Shown here: in pieces, positions 41,211-53,073 of the stretch
How the letters are laid out: every line of letters starts with the position of its first letter
Position numbering within the stretch: the stretch's first letter is position 1
Assembly (NCBI RefSeq): GCF_009469595.2
Contig: NZ_SSXV01000016.1
Location: 53,958-117,957, forward strand
Direction: 5' to 3'
Origin: Thauera sp. 2A1
Lineage (GTDB): Bacteria > Pseudomonadota > Gammaproteobacteria > Burkholderiales > Rhodocyclaceae
DNA: 64,000 nt
The notes under the pieces: generated by a model
The model's database searches: none
The model's input: the letters and a program-made list of their open reading frames with translations, nothing else
What the model was told of the DNA's origin: nothing
Made by a program: the position numbers and the translations under genes

Positions 41211-42679
41211 GAGTCCTGCAGCCAGCTCAGGCCGTCACGACCCGGCAGCGCGCTCGACGACGCAGGGCCCCAGGTGCCGGCGGTGTAGGTGCGCGGCGGC
41301 GTCGGATCACGCTCCCATCGTTCAAGGATGGGTTCGATCCAGCGCCAGGCGGCGTCGAGTTCGTCACGCCGCATGAACAGTGTCAGCTTGCCGCGGATCA
41401 CATCCATCAGCAGCCGCTCGTAGGCGTCCCACTGGCGCGTGCCGTAGGTTTCGGCGAAGTCCAGGTTGAGCTTTACCGGCCGCACCTGCATCTCGTCGCC
41501 GGGCACCTTGGCCATCAGGTGCAGTTCCAGCCCCTCATCGGGCTGCAGGCGGATGACGAGCCGATTGGGCACGCGTTCGCCAGTCACGGACGGAAAGAGC
41601 GCATGCGGCACGTCGCGGAAGTTGACCACGATCTCCGCCAGGCGCTCCTGCATGCGCTTGCCGGTGCGCAGGTAGAAGGGCACGCCGGCCCAGCGCCAGT
41701 TGTTCAGTTCCGCCTTCAGTGCGACGAAAGTCTCGGTGCGGCTGCCGGCAGGAATGCCGGGCTCTTCCAGATAGGCCGGCACCGGCTGGCCGTCGATCGC
41801 GCCGGCGCGGTACTGGCCGCGCACGGTGCGCAGCGCGACGTCCTCGGCCTGCATCGGCCGCAGCGAACGCAGCACCTTGAGCTTTTCGTCGCGCATCGCG
41901 TCCGGGTCGATGCTCGACGGCGGCTCCATCGCGATGATGCACAGCAGTTGCAGCAGGTGGTTCTGCACCATGTCGCGCAGCGCGCCGGTGTTGTCGTAGA
42001 ACTCGCCCCGCCCTTCCACGCCGACCGTCTCGGCGAGCGTGATCTGCACGTCGCGCACGCAGGCCCGGCTCCACAACGGCTCGAACAGCATGTTGCCGAA
42101 GCGCAGCGCGATGAGGTTCTGCACCGTCTCCTTACCGAGGTAGTGGTCGATGCGGTAGATCTGGTCCTCGCGGAAGATCGCCCCCACCTGCTCGTTGATG
42201 CGACGTGCCGACGCCAGGTCGCGGCCCAGGGGTTTTTCCAGCACGACGCGACTGTCGGGCGTCACCAGCCCGGCAACGCCGAGGCTCTCGCAGATCGACG
42301 CGAACAGGACCGGCGCCGTCGCCAGATAGAACACCCTCACCTTGGCCGGCGCGTCCGCGAGCAATGAGGCGAGGCGCTGGTAATCGCCCGCCTCGCGTGC
42401 ATCGAGGGCGACGTAGTCCAGGCACGCGGCGAATTCGGACCACGCCGCCTCGTCGAAATCGCCGGCAGCGACGAACTTGCGCGCCTGGGCTTCGACATTG
42501 GCCAGATAGGCGTCGCGCGACTGCATCTCGCGCCCCACGCCGATGATGCGCCAGCGGCTGCGTTGCGGATCGTTCGCGCTGTCGCGGTGCCGGTAATAGA
42601 GCGCGGGCAACAGCTTGCGCATGGCCAGATCGCCGCTGCCGCCAAAAAGGACGAGGTCGAAGGCATCGAGTGGGATCAC
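41207..42679 (-). CDS. zwf: Glucose-6-phosphate 1-dehydrogenase
   Basis: 490 residues, normal length. It oxidises glucose-6-phosphate to the lactone with NADP+ or NAD+. The N-terminal dinucleotide motif is [20 protein letters not shown]. The active-site signature [20 protein letters not shown] is intact, and the second conserved segment is DTRQ-like near the C-terminal domain ([20 protein letters not shown]). First gene of the zwf-pgl-hexR-pgi operon, with a HexR-type box 78 bp upstream. Confidence 0.97.
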   Translation of the reverse strand: MIPLDAFDLVLFGGSGDLAMRKLLPALYYRHRDSANDPQRSRWRIIGVGREMQSRDAYLANVEAQARKFVAAGDFDEAAWSEFAACLDYVALDAREAGDYQRLASLLADAPAKVRVFYLATAPVLFASICESLGVAGLVTPDSRVVLEKPLGRDLASARRINEQVGAIFREDQIYRIDHYLGKETVQNLIALRFGNMLFEPLWSRACVRDVQITLAETVGVEGRGEFYDNTGALRDMVQNHLLQLLCIIAMEPPSSIDPDAMRDEKLKVLRSLRPMQAEDVALRTVRGQYRAGAIDGQPVPAYLEEPGIPAGSRTETFVALKAELNNWRWAGVPFYLRTGKRMQERLAEIVVNFRDVPHALFPSVTGERVPNRLVIRLQPDEGLELHLMAKVPGDEMQVRPVKLNLDFAETYGTRQWDAYERLLMDVIRGKLTLFMRRDELDAAWRWIEPILERWERDPTPPRTYTAGTWGPASSSALPGRDGLSWLQDS

Positions 42680-42756
42680 GGTTGAACCTCTTTCGGTGTG
42701 TGGGTCGGCATCGGGCAGCGCGCCGCCCGCTTGTCGATGATGTTTTCTGTCGGATT

Positions 42757-42771
42757 TGTAGTAACGCTACA
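42757..42771. promoter_or_regulatory. HexR-type operator upstream of zwf
   Basis: TGTAG-taacg-CTACA, a perfect 5+5 palindrome matching the HexR box pattern, 78 bp before the zwf start. Binding by the operon's own HexR would give negative feedback. Confidence 0.8.
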
Positions 42772-42983
42772 TCCAATTAAAAACTCCAGGATGTAGCAAG
42801 TCAACAAAAATATTCACCGCCATCCTGCACACAGGCGCCTTCATCGCACCTTAATCGCATCTGCCGTCACTTCCCTGCAGCAGACGATTCACTTCATACA
42901 CAGCGGAATCGGCGGACGCCCCGATAGAAGCACGGCAAAGGGAGAAATGTAATTTTCTTTCAAAAACACCTTGCAATCTGATT

Positions 42984-42998
42984 TGTAGTAATTCTACA
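42984..42998. promoter_or_regulatory. HexR-type operator upstream of edd
   Basis: TGTAG-taatt-CTACA, a perfect 5+5 palindrome and the best match of the three to the known HexR consensus, 73 bp before the edd start. Confidence 0.82.
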
Positions 42999-43070
42999 CT
43001 TTCATCAACGAAAGGCGTCGGGCAACCCTGAGGGTCGCTTCGACCACATCCGGTCACACAAGGAGGCTTC

Positions 43071-44918
<1,848 letters not shown>

Positions 44919-44971
44919 TCACCCCGTTCCCACCTCGCCGCAGAACCGACCCCACGCCCCCAAGGAACGGC

Positions 44972-44989
44972 CTCAGTGACCTCACTGAG
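44972..44989. repeat. 18-bp inverted repeat between edd and eda
   Basis: CTCAGTGA-CC-TCACTGAG, two perfect 8-bp arms with a 2-nt spacer, 29 bp upstream of the eda start. It lacks a T tract. A DNA operator or an RNA hairpin between the two cistrons are both possible. Confidence 0.45.
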
Positions 44990-45017
44990 CGAACGCCCCG
45001 ACCCGGAGAAGATTCAC

Positions 45018-45647
45018 ATGGACATTCCCACCCTGCTCGCCACCAGCCCCGTCATGCCCGTCATCGTGCTCGATCGCGTTGCCGATGCCGTGCCCCTCGC
45101 CCGTGCGCTGGTCGCTGGCGGCATCCGCGTGCTGGAAGTGACATTGCGCACCGCGGCCGGGCTCGACAGCATCCACGCCATCCGCGCCGAAGTGCCCGAG
45201 GCGATCGTCGGCGCCGGCACGGTGGTCACGCCGGCCGACATGGCCGCCGCCGTGGCCGCCGGCGCCGCGTTCACCGTCAGCCCCGGCGCATCGGCCGAGT
45301 TGCTGCGCGCCGGCCGCGACGCGGAAGTGCCGCTGCTGCCGGGCGTCATGACGCCATCGGACGTGATCGACGCGCTGGCGGCCGGCTACACCGAGATGAA
45401 GCTCTTCCCGGCAGCGCAGGCCGGCGGCATCGGCATGCTGAAGGCGCTCGCCGGCCCCTTCCCACAGGTGCGCTTCTGCCCCACCGGCGGCATCGACGCC
45501 GCCAGCGCGCCGGCCTTTCTCGCGCTGCCCAACGTCGCCTGCGTCGGCGGCTCCTGGCTGACCCCGGCCGACCCAGTACGCGCCGGCGACTGGGCGGCGA
45601 TTACCGGGCTGGCGCGCGCCGCCGCGGCCCTGCGCCCGGCGGCCTGA
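45018..45647 (+). CDS. eda: 2-dehydro-3-deoxy-6-phosphogluconate aldolase (KDPG/KHG aldolase)
   Basis: 209 residues. It cleaves KDPG to pyruvate and glyceraldehyde-3-phosphate. The class I aldolase features are AGGIRVLEVTLRTAAGLDSI with the active-site glutamate and YTEMKLFPA with the Schiff-base lysine; FCPTGGIDAASAPAFLALPN follows. The ATG at 45018 is chosen for its GGAGAAG site; a GTG at 44976 would add 14 residues and would run through the inverted repeat. Second gene of the Entner-Doudoroff operon, 5 bp before the epimerase gene. Confidence 0.96.
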   Translation: MDIPTLLATSPVMPVIVLDRVADAVPLARALVAGGIRVLEVTLRTAAGLDSIHAIRAEVPEAIVGAGTVVTPADMAAAVAAGAAFTVSPGASAELLRAGRDAEVPLLPGVMTPSDVIDALAAGYTEMKLFPAAQAGGIGMLKALAGPFPQVRFCPTGGIDAASAPAFLALPNVACVGGSWLTPADPVRAGDWAAITGLARAAAALRPAA

Positions 45648-45652
45648 GGCAG

Positions 45653-46804
45653 ATGGACGTGCTCGAAGCCCCGCCCATGGACCGCCCGCCGATCATGCCG
45701 AGCCCAATGCCTCGCTCCGCGCCGGCCTACCGCGTGCAGCGCACCGATTTCGCCGGAATCGAAGCGATCGAGCTGCGCGATGAGGGCAGCGGCAGCCGCG
45801 CGGTGTTCGCGCTGCGGGGCGCGACCCTGCTGGCATGGGAGGTCGTCGACGGCGGCCGGACGCTGGCGCTGACCGATGGCTATCGCGACGCGGCCGAGCT
45901 GGACAGCCAGGACGGCGTGCGCAACGGCGTGCTCGCTCCCTTCACCAACCGCATCTCCAATGCCCGCTACCGCTTCGATGGACGCGACCATGACCTGCTG
46001 CCGGGTGTTCCGGCGGCCGAGCGACGGATCTACCACGGCTATCTTCGGGACATGGCGCTGCGCGTGATCGACACCTGCGCATCCGCCACCGGGGCCGAAG
46101 TGCTGTTCAGCGGCGCCATCGAGCCCGAGGACCACGCCGGCTATCCCTTCGCACTCGCGCTCACCGTGCACGTGCGCTTCAGCGCGACGGGGCTCGGTTT
46201 CGTCGTGACCGCCACCAACGTCGGCGAGCAGGCGGCGCCCTATGCCGCGGGATGGCATCCGTATTTTCGCCTCGGCGAGGCGGCGATCGACACGCTGGAG
46301 CTGACGGTGCCCGCCACCCGCAGCGTCGTCACCGATGCTCGCCTGCTGCCGCTGCCGGGCGAGGCCGTCCGCAGCCCGGTCGCCGAGGGGCCGCTGCCGG
46401 ACTTTCGCGTCGCCCGCGTGCTGGGACGAGACATGATCGACGGCTGCTACGCCGGCCTCATCCCCGACCGCGATGGTCGGGTGCGCAGCCGCCTGCGCGA
46501 TCCGGCGAGCGGACGCCAGCTCTCCGTGTGGCAGCGCGGCGGCCTCGTGCATGTGTTCACCGGCGACACCCTGGCGCGCGCCCCGCGCCGTGCGCTCGCC
46601 ATCGAACCGGTCGAGACGATGACCGACGCCTTCAATCGCGCCGACTGTGCGGCCGCGCTGCGCCTCGCCCCAGGCCGGTCGCGCAGCTTCGCCTTCGGTG
46701 CCGAGTTCGTGCCGGCGACGCCCGCCGGCAAGCCTTCCGACCCACCCTGTGCCGCCACGGCATCCGGCCCCCAAGAACAGACAACTGGAGTGAGACACCC
46801 ATGA
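45653..46804 (+). CDS. Aldose 1-epimerase family protein (GalM-like)
   Basis: 383 residues of the galactose-mutarotase superfamily. Recognisable segments are NGVLAPFTNRISNARYRFDG (the NR-containing substrate-binding strand), RRIYHGYLRDMALRV with the first conserved histidine region, YAAGWHPYFRLG with the conserved WHPYF motif, and the glutamate-bearing ALAIEPVETMTDAFN. These mutarotases speed anomer exchange of free sugars or sugar phosphates. Starts at 45653 or slightly downstream ATGs are all possible; GAGG precedes the first. Its stop overlaps the gapN start (ATGA). The role in this operon is probably to equilibrate the glucose or fructose anomers. Confidence 0.88.
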   Translation: MDVLEAPPMDRPPIMPSPMPRSAPAYRVQRTDFAGIEAIELRDEGSGSRAVFALRGATLLAWEVVDGGRTLALTDGYRDAAELDSQDGVRNGVLAPFTNRISNARYRFDGRDHDLLPGVPAAERRIYHGYLRDMALRVIDTCASATGAEVLFSGAIEPEDHAGYPFALALTVHVRFSATGLGFVVTATNVGEQAAPYAAGWHPYFRLGEAAIDTLELTVPATRSVVTDARLLPLPGEAVRSPVAEGPLPDFRVARVLGRDMIDGCYAGLIPDRDGRVRSRLRDPASGRQLSVWQRGGLVHVFTGDTLARAPRRALAIEPVETMTDAFNRADCAAALRLAPGRSRSFAFGAEFVPATPAGKPSDPPCAATASGPQEQTTGVRHP

Positions 46805-48471
46805 ACGCGAAAGACCTTCCCGCCGCCGCCAACCCCGTCCAGACCCCGCTGCAGGCCAGGCTTCAGGCACTGTTCCCCACCGAGGCCGACATCCCGGCCG
46901 AATGCCGCGTGCTGGCGCCGCTGCACCAGCGCTCCATCCTGCTCAACGGCGAGATGCAGATCTGGAAGGGCGACACGCGTGCGGTGCATTCGCCGGTTTC
47001 CATCCGCGGCGCGGACGGCCGCCTGACCCCGGTCGAGCTGGGCAGCTTCCCGGTCACCGGCACCGACGAGGCCGATGCCGCGATCGCCGCCGCGTCGGCC
47101 GCCTACGACAACGGCCGTGGCCAGTGGCCGACCATGTCGGTGGCCGAGCGCATCGCCTGCGTGGAGAACTTCACCAACCAGATCGTCGCCCGCCGGCGCG
47201 AGGTGGTGAACCTGATCATGTGGGAGATCGGCAAGAGCCTGGCCGACTCCGAGAAGGAGTTCGACCGCACGATCGACTACATCAAGGCGACCATCGCCGA
47301 GCTGAAGCGCCTGGACAACGACAACTCCCGCTTCCAGATCGTCGACGGCACGATCGCGCAGATCCGCCGTTCGCCGCTGGGCATCGTGCTGTGCATGGGC
47401 CCGTACAACTACCCGATGAACGAGACCTTCTGCACGCTGATTCCGGCGCTGATCATGGGCAACGTGGTGCTGTTCAAGCCGCCGCGCTTCGGCGTGCTGC
47501 TGTACTACCCGATGCTGGAGGCCTTCCGCAGCGCCTTCCCGGCCGGCGTGATCAACATCGTGTATGGCCAGGGCAACGTCGTGGTGCCGCACATCATGAG
47601 CTCGGGCAAGGTGAATGTGCTGGCGCTGATCGGCACCAGCAAGGTCGCCGACCAGTTGAAGAAGGCGCACCCCAAGACCAACCGCCTGCGCGCGGTGTTG
47701 GGCCTGGAGGCGAAGAACGCCGCCATCATCCTGCCGGACGCCGACATCGAGCTGACGGTCAAGGAGTGCATCGCCGGCTCGCTGTCCTTCAACGGCCAGC
47801 GCTGCACCGCGATCAAGATGATCCTGGTGCATCAGGCCATCGCCGACCAGTTCCTGCGCCGCTTCTGCGAGGAGATCGCGAAGCTGAAGATCGGCATGCC
47901 ATGGGAAAAGGGCGTGACGATCACGCCGCTGCCCGAGATGGCGAAGGTCGCCTACATGGACGAATGCATCTCCGACGCGGTCGCCAAGGGCGCCAAGGTG
48001 CTCAACGACGGTGGCGGCAGCTCGGTCGGCACGCTGTTCAACCCGGCGGTGGTGTTCCCGGTGCGCGAAGGGATGAAGCTGTATCGCGAGGAGCAGTTCG
48101 GCCCGGTGATCCCGGTGGCGCCCTTCGAGGACATCGAGACCGCGCTCGACTACGTGATCACCTCCGACCACGGCCAGCAGGTGTCGATCTTCGGCACCAA
48201 CCCCGACCAGATCGCCAGCCTCGTCGATCCGCTGGTGAACCAGGTCTGCCGCGTCAACCTGAACGCGCAGTGCCAGCGCAGCCCGGACGTGTTCCCCTTC
48301 GCCGGGCGCAAGGATTCGGCCGAAGGCACGCTGTCGGTGCATGACGCGCTGCGCTCCTTCTCGATCCGCACCATGGTCGCCGCCAAGCAGACCGAGGCGT
48401 CGAAGAAGCTGCTCGACAGCATCGTGCTCGGCAACAAGTCGAACTTCGTGAATACGCGCTTCATCCTCTGA
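46801..48471 (+). CDS. gapN: NADP-dependent glyceraldehyde-3-phosphate dehydrogenase (non-phosphorylating, GapN-like)
   Basis: 556 residues of the aldehyde dehydrogenase superfamily, longer than usual GapN at its N-terminus (about 70 extra residues). Substrate and cofactor segments: GIVLCMGPYNYPMNETFCTL, GLEAKNAAIIL with the general-base glutamate, and SLSFNGQRCTAIKMILVH with the catalytic cysteine at 335. LNAQCQRSPDVFPFAGRKDS near the C-terminus is typical of GapN-like proteins. It would oxidise glyceraldehyde-3-phosphate straight to 3-phosphoglycerate with NADPH formation and no ATP. Its place directly after edd-eda supports that use. Confidence 0.88.
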   Translation: MNAKDLPAAANPVQTPLQARLQALFPTEADIPAECRVLAPLHQRSILLNGEMQIWKGDTRAVHSPVSIRGADGRLTPVELGSFPVTGTDEADAAIAAASAAYDNGRGQWPTMSVAERIACVENFTNQIVARRREVVNLIMWEIGKSLADSEKEFDRTIDYIKATIAELKRLDNDNSRFQIVDGTIAQIRRSPLGIVLCMGPYNYPMNETFCTLIPALIMGNVVLFKPPRFGVLLYYPMLEAFRSAFPAGVINIVYGQGNVVVPHIMSSGKVNVLALIGTSKVADQLKKAHPKTNRLRAVLGLEAKNAAIILPDADIELTVKECIAGSLSFNGQRCTAIKMILVHQAIADQFLRRFCEEIAKLKIGMPWEKGVTITPLPEMAKVAYMDECISDAVAKGAKVLNDGGGSSVGTLFNPAVVFPVREGMKLYREEQFGPVIPVAPFEDIETALDYVITSDHGQQVSIFGTNPDQIASLVDPLVNQVCRVNLNAQCQRSPDVFPFAGRKDSAEGTLSVHDALRSFSIRTMVAAKQTEASKKLLDSIVLGNKSNFVNTRFIL

Positions 48472-48574
48472 GCGCAGTTCATTCCGCCAATCCGTCGCGG
48501 GACCGCCGCGGTGCCGGTGACCGGTGCCGCCGGTCTTCGCGCGCCTACCGAATCCGGTTACGGAAACAGAATCC

Positions 48575-49858
48575 ATGCACGCCATTTCCTCCATCGAAGC
48601 CCTCGAAATCCTCGACTCGCGCGGCAACCCCACGCTGCGCGCCACCGTCCGTCTCGAATCCGGCCACAGCGGCACCGCCGCCGTGCCCTCGGGCGCATCC
48701 ACAGGCAGCCGCGAAGCCCTCGAGCTGCGCGACGGCGACCCGGCGCGCTTTGGCGGCAAGGGCGTCATGCAGGCGCTCGCCAACGTCGAGGGCCCGATCG
48801 CCGCCGCGCTCGCCGGCCACGATGCCGGCGACCAGGCCGCCATCGACGCCCTGCTGTGCGAGCTCGACGGCAGCGCCGAAAAATCCCGCCTCGGCGCCAA
48901 CGCGCTGCTCGCGGTGTCGCTCGCCACGGCTCATGCCGCAGCCTCCGCACGGAACCTGCCGTTGTACCGGCATCTGGGCGATGCCGCGCGCGGCTTCGAG
49001 CTGCCGGTGCCGCTGATGAACGTCATGAACGGCGGCGCGCACGCCAACAACAGCCTGGACATCCAGGAATGCATGATCGTGCCGCACGGCTTCGAGCGCT
49101 TCGGCGACGCGCTGCGTGCCGGTGTCGGCGTGTTCCACGCGCTGCGCACGCTGCTGGACAGGAAGGGCTTTCCAACCTCGGTGGGCGACGAAGGCGGCTT
49201 CGCGCCCAACGTCAGCGGCACGCGCGAGGCGCTCGACCTCATCCTCGAGGCGATCGAGCGTGCCGGCTACCAGCCCGGCAAGCAGATCGCGCTCGCGCTC
49301 GACTGCGCCGCCTCCGAGTTCCACCACGACGGGGAGTACCGCCTGGAGGGCGAAGGCAAGACCTACAACCGCGCGAGCTTCTGCTGCTACCTCGCCGATC
49401 TGGTGAACGACTACCCCATCGTCAGCATCGAGGACGGCATGGCCGAGGACGACTGGACCGGCTGGGGCTGCCTCACCGACCGCCTCGCTCGCCGCACGCA
49501 ACTGGTGGGCGACGACCTGTTCGTGACCAACACCGAGATCCTCGCCGCCGGCATCGACAAGGGCATCGCCAACGCCATCCTGATCAAGCCCAACCAGATC
49601 GGCACGTTGAGCGAAACATTGGCCGCGATGGAAATGGCGCGCAAGGCCGGCTATGCGTCCATCGTCTCGCACCGCTCGGGCGAGACTTCGGACACCACCA
49701 TCGCCGACCTCGCGGTGGCCACCGCCTGCGGCCAGATCAAGACCGGCTCGGCGAGCCGCTCCGATCGCGTCGAGAAGTACAACCGCCTGCTCGCCATCGA
49801 GCGCGACCTCGGCACCGCGGCCCGCTTCGCCGGCTCGCGCGCCTTCGGCGGCCGCTGA
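48575..49858 (+). CDS. eno: Enolase
   Basis: 427 residues, normal length. It converts 2-phosphoglycerate to phosphoenolpyruvate. Signatures are [86 protein letters not shown] and [11 protein letters not shown]. The start at 48575 is chosen because it gives the usual N-terminus [19 protein letters not shown]. It lies 103 bp after gapN on the same strand and feeds PEP to ppc downstream. Whether this is the only enolase of the genome cannot be seen here. Confidence 0.97.
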   Translation: MHAISSIEALEILDSRGNPTLRATVRLESGHSGTAAVPSGASTGSREALELRDGDPARFGGKGVMQALANVEGPIAAALAGHDAGDQAAIDALLCELDGSAEKSRLGANALLAVSLATAHAAASARNLPLYRHLGDAARGFELPVPLMNVMNGGAHANNSLDIQECMIVPHGFERFGDALRAGVGVFHALRTLLDRKGFPTSVGDEGGFAPNVSGTREALDLILEAIERAGYQPGKQIALALDCAASEFHHDGEYRLEGEGKTYNRASFCCYLADLVNDYPIVSIEDGMAEDDWTGWGCLTDRLARRTQLVGDDLFVTNTEILAAGIDKGIANAILIKPNQIGTLSETLAAMEMARKAGYASIVSHRSGETSDTTIADLAVATACGQIKTGSASRSDRVEKYNRLLAIERDLGTAARFAGSRAFGGR

Positions 49859-49940
49859 GCACGGCCCCGTTTCCACAGACCGGCACGTCATCGGCGTTCC
49901 TCCCTCGCGCTCCGGTGCCGGTTTGCCTTTTGCACCCAAC

Positions 49941-49972
49941 GCGCTGCGTCCCCTCGCGAGGGGGCGCAGCGC
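49941..49972 (+). terminator. Strong GC-rich hairpin between eno and ppc
   Basis: GCGCTGCG-T-CCCCT pairs with AGGGG-G-CGCAGCGC around a CGCG loop: 8 bp, a G-U pair, and 5 bp, 14 pairs in all. It ends 10 bases before the ppc ribosome binding site. No T tract follows, so it may end eno transcripts, attenuate ppc, or stabilise the eno mRNA. Confidence 0.5.
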
Positions 49973-49993
49973 CTCAATTCCGGAGATCCAATT

Positions 49994-52753
49994 TTGGAAC
50001 CTGACAAGGACCAGGCCCTGCGTGACGATGTGCGCCTGCTCGGACGCCTGCTCGGCGAGACCGTGCGCGACCGCGAAGGCGATGCCGTTTTCGACACGAT
50101 CGAACGCATCCGGCGCGATTCCATCCTTTTTCGGCGCGACGACGACCTCGCCGCCCGCATCGAACTGGAGAGCACGCTCGATGCGCTGTCGCCCGAAGAC
50201 ACCCTGCATGTGGTGCGGGCGTTCAGCTATTTCTCGCACCTGGTCAACCTTGCCGAGGACCAGCATCACATCCGCCGCTCGCGCGCCCACCTGATCGCCG
50301 GCTCGGCGCCGCGCGAGGGCAGCCTCGCTCACGCGCTGCAGCGCGCTTTCGATACGGGCATGGATGCCGCTGGCCTGTGCGACTTCCTGTCCTCGGCGCT
50401 GATCATGCCGGTCCTCACTGCGCATCCGACCGAAGTCCAGCGCAAAAGCATCCTGAACTGCCAGACCGCCGTCGCACGCCTGCTGGACGAGCGCGACCGC
50501 CTGGCGCTGACGCCCGAAGAGCAGCGCGACAACGAGGACGCGCTACGCCGCGGCATGCTGACACTGTGGCAGACCCGCATGCTGCGGCCGGCGAAGCTGT
50601 CCGTGGTGGATGAGGTCGCAAACGGCCTGAGCTATCACGCCACCACTTTCCTGCGCGAGATTCCGCGCCTCTTCGAAGCCGTCGAGGACGAACTGGCCGC
50701 GCGCGACGAGCGTCTGGCCGGTCGCGAACTGCCCGCCTTCCTGAAGGTGGGAAGCTGGATCGGCGGCGACCGCGATGGCAACCCCTTCGTCACTGCGTCC
50801 ATGCTGGAGCGTGCGCTCGCCATGCAATGCGAGCGCGCGCTGGACTTCTACCTGGACGAGTTGCAGATCCTCGCCTCCCAGTTGTCACTGGCCTCTCAAC
50901 TGGTCACGGTGTCCGATGAACTGATCGCGCTCGCCGATGCGTCGCCCGACAGTTCGCCGCATCGAAGCGACGAACCCTATCGTCGTGCGCTGGCCCATGC
51001 GCGCGCGCGGCTTGCCGCCACGCGGCTGCGCCTGCTGGGCAGCGCGCCGGCCGATGCAAGCCTGGTGTCGGCGCTGGGCGCCGTCGATCCCTACGACAGC
51101 GCCGACGCGCTCGCTGCAGACCTCGACATCGTGCATCGCTCGCTGCTCGCCAACGGTTCGGCGGACCTCGCGCGCGGCCGGTTGCGGCGCATCCGGCGGG
51201 CAGTCTCGGTGTTCGGTTTCCACCTCGCGCCGATCGACCTGCGCCAGAACTCCGAGGTGCATGAACGCGTGGTCGCGGAACTGCTCGAAGTCGCCCATCC
51301 CGGCACCGCCTACCTTGACCTTGATGAACCGAGCCGCATTGCCCTGCTCAGCGAGGAACTCGCCAGCGCGCGGCCACTGCAGTCGCCGCATGTCGGCTAT
51401 TCGGACGAGACCGCCGCCGAACTGGCGATATTCCACGCCGCAGCCGAAGCGCACCGCCGCTACGGCGCGGAATCGGTGCCCAACTGCATCGTCTCGAAAG
51501 CCGCCGCGGTGTCGGATCTGCTGGAGGTTGCCCTGCTGCTGAAGGAAGCGGGCCTGCTCGACCCGCGCGCCGGCAGCCTGGCGGTGAACGTGATCCCGCT
51601 GTTCGAGACCATCGCCGACCTACAGGCAAGCGGCCCGGTGATGGACAGCCTGCTGGCCTTGCCGGCCTGGCAGCGGCTCCTGCCTTCGCGCGGGCACGCG
51701 CAGGAGGTGATGCTCGGCTACTCGGACTCCAACAAGGACGGCGGCTTCCTGACCTCGGGCTGGGAGCTGTACAAGGCCGAGATCGCGCTGGTGAAGGTGT
51801 TCCGCCGCCATGGCGTGCGGCTGCGCCTGTTCCATGGCCGTGGCGGATCGGTCGGGCGCGGCGGCGGGCCGAGCTACCAGGCCATCCTCGCCCAGCCGGG
51901 CGGCGCGGTGCAGGGCCAGATCCGGCTCACCGAGCAGGGCGAAGTCATCGCCGCCAAGTACGGCAATGCCGAAGTGGGCCGCCGCAACCTCGAAGTGCTG
52001 GTGGCGGCGACGCTGGAGGCGAGCTTGCTTCCGGGGGCCGAATCGGCACCGCCGGCCGTCTTCCTGACAGCGATGGACGAACTGTCGGCCGAAGCCTTCC
52101 TCGCCTATCGCGGGCTGGTCTATGAGACGGAGGGTTTCGAGCGGTATTTCCGCGAATCGACCATCGTCGACGAGATCGGCCAGCTCAACATCGGCTCGCG
52201 ACCGGCGTCGCGCAAGAAGAATACCTCGATCGAGGATCTGCGCGCGATTCCCTGGGTGTTCAGTTGGTCGCAGTGCCGGCTGATGCTGCCGGGCTGGTTC
52301 GGCTTCGGTTCGGCGGTCACGGCCTACCTCGACAGGCATGGCAAGCATGGACTCGCCCGCCTGCAGGCCATGCACCGCGAGTGGCCCTTCTTCTCCACGC
52401 TGCTGTCGAACATGGACATGGTGCTGGCCAAGAGCGACATCGCCATCGCCAGCCGCTATGCGAGCCTGGTGCGCGATGCGGCGCTGCGCGAGGCGATCTT
52501 TGCGCGCATCCGCGCCGAGCATGAGGCGACCGTGTCGTCGCTGCTCGCCATCACAGGGGAGCAGGAACTGCTGGACGGCAATCCGCTGCTCAAGCGCTCG
52601 ATGCGCAACCGCTTTCCCTACCTCGATCCGCTCAACCACGTGCAGGTCGAGCTGTTGCGCCGCCGCCGCGATGGCGACGACGACGAGCACATCGGCCGCG
52701 GCATCCACCTGTCGATCAACGGCATTGCAGCCGGACTCAGAAACAGCGGCTAG
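49994..52753 (+). CDS. ppc: Phosphoenolpyruvate carboxylase
   Basis: 919 residues, normal length. It carboxylates PEP with bicarbonate to oxaloacetate. Conserved segments are [56 protein letters not shown] and [20 protein letters not shown]. The C-terminus ends [10 protein letters not shown], where most relatives end in NTG. The gene starts with TTG at 49994, supported by GGAG 8 nt upstream and by the normal N-terminal length. Together with enolase it makes the anaplerotic exit from the sugar pathway. Confidence 0.96.
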   Translation: MEPDKDQALRDDVRLLGRLLGETVRDREGDAVFDTIERIRRDSILFRRDDDLAARIELESTLDALSPEDTLHVVRAFSYFSHLVNLAEDQHHIRRSRAHLIAGSAPREGSLAHALQRAFDTGMDAAGLCDFLSSALIMPVLTAHPTEVQRKSILNCQTAVARLLDERDRLALTPEEQRDNEDALRRGMLTLWQTRMLRPAKLSVVDEVANGLSYHATTFLREIPRLFEAVEDELAARDERLAGRELPAFLKVGSWIGGDRDGNPFVTASMLERALAMQCERALDFYLDELQILASQLSLASQLVTVSDELIALADASPDSSPHRSDEPYRRALAHARARLAATRLRLLGSAPADASLVSALGAVDPYDSADALAADLDIVHRSLLANGSADLARGRLRRIRRAVSVFGFHLAPIDLRQNSEVHERVVAELLEVAHPGTAYLDLDEPSRIALLSEELASARPLQSPHVGYSDETAAELAIFHAAAEAHRRYGAESVPNCIVSKAAAVSDLLEVALLLKEAGLLDPRAGSLAVNVIPLFETIADLQASGPVMDSLLALPAWQRLLPSRGHAQEVMLGYSDSNKDGGFLTSGWELYKAEIALVKVFRRHGVRLRLFHGRGGSVGRGGGPSYQAILAQPGGAVQGQIRLTEQGEVIAAKYGNAEVGRRNLEVLVAATLEASLLPGAESAPPAVFLTAMDELSAEAFLAYRGLVYETEGFERYFRESTIVDEIGQLNIGSRPASRKKNTSIEDLRAIPWVFSWSQCRLMLPGWFGFGSAVTAYLDRHGKHGLARLQAMHREWPFFSTLLSNMDMVLAKSDIAIASRYASLVRDAALREAIFARIRAEHEATVSSLLAITGEQELLDGNPLLKRSMRNRFPYLDPLNHVQVELLRRRRDGDDDEHIGRGIHLSINGIAAGLRNSG

Positions 52754-53073
52754 GCCGGTGCCGGCCCACGTGCGCCGGCACCCCACCACAGTAGCGCGGG
52801 CGCAGCTCGAAGGCTCCGCCCGCGTGCCGGTTTCCGGCGCACAAACGTCGACTTCCCGTCCCGCTCCGGCGAAACTTGTGTCTGTCCGCACGGACCAATC
52901 AAGATCAGGCTCTTGCAATCTGCAGCCCCTGCCCTCATCTGACACGAGTTTCCGAACATTCAAAGCTCATTCGCTCACGGTTCGACCGCTACTCGACAGC
53001 GACGCCGCCCGGCCTTGGCGGGCCCGCCGCGGTCGAGCACGCGAACCGGAATCCCAAGACTGGAGAACAAGAC
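52754..53073. other. Intergenic region ppc to ribA, with a terminator-like hairpin
   Basis: 320 bases without a gene. Right after the ppc stop, GGTGCCGGC (52757-52765) and GCCGGCACC (52774-52782) form a perfect 9-bp stem with an 8-nt loop and no T tract. I looked for an FMN riboswitch ahead of the riboflavin gene and saw no RFN-type conserved segments. Nothing else was recognised. Confidence 0.45.

Larger units (their letters stand above)
42680..43070. other. Divergent zwf/edd regulatory region
   Basis: 391 bases, noticeably AT-richer than its neighbours, holding the two HexR-type boxes listed separately and a half-site ATGTAGCAAG at 42791-42800. No gene is evident. The two boxes lie at nearly the same distance from their genes (78 and 73 bp), suggesting each sits over its own promoter. 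Confidence 0.55.

Noticed and set aside
46447..48927. 826-residue open frame on the minus strand
   Set aside because: Antisense to gapN and eno; low-complexity His/Val/Gln-rich shadow.
52783..53073. FMN riboswitch ahead of ribA
   Set aside because: None of the conserved RFN-element segments could be found.
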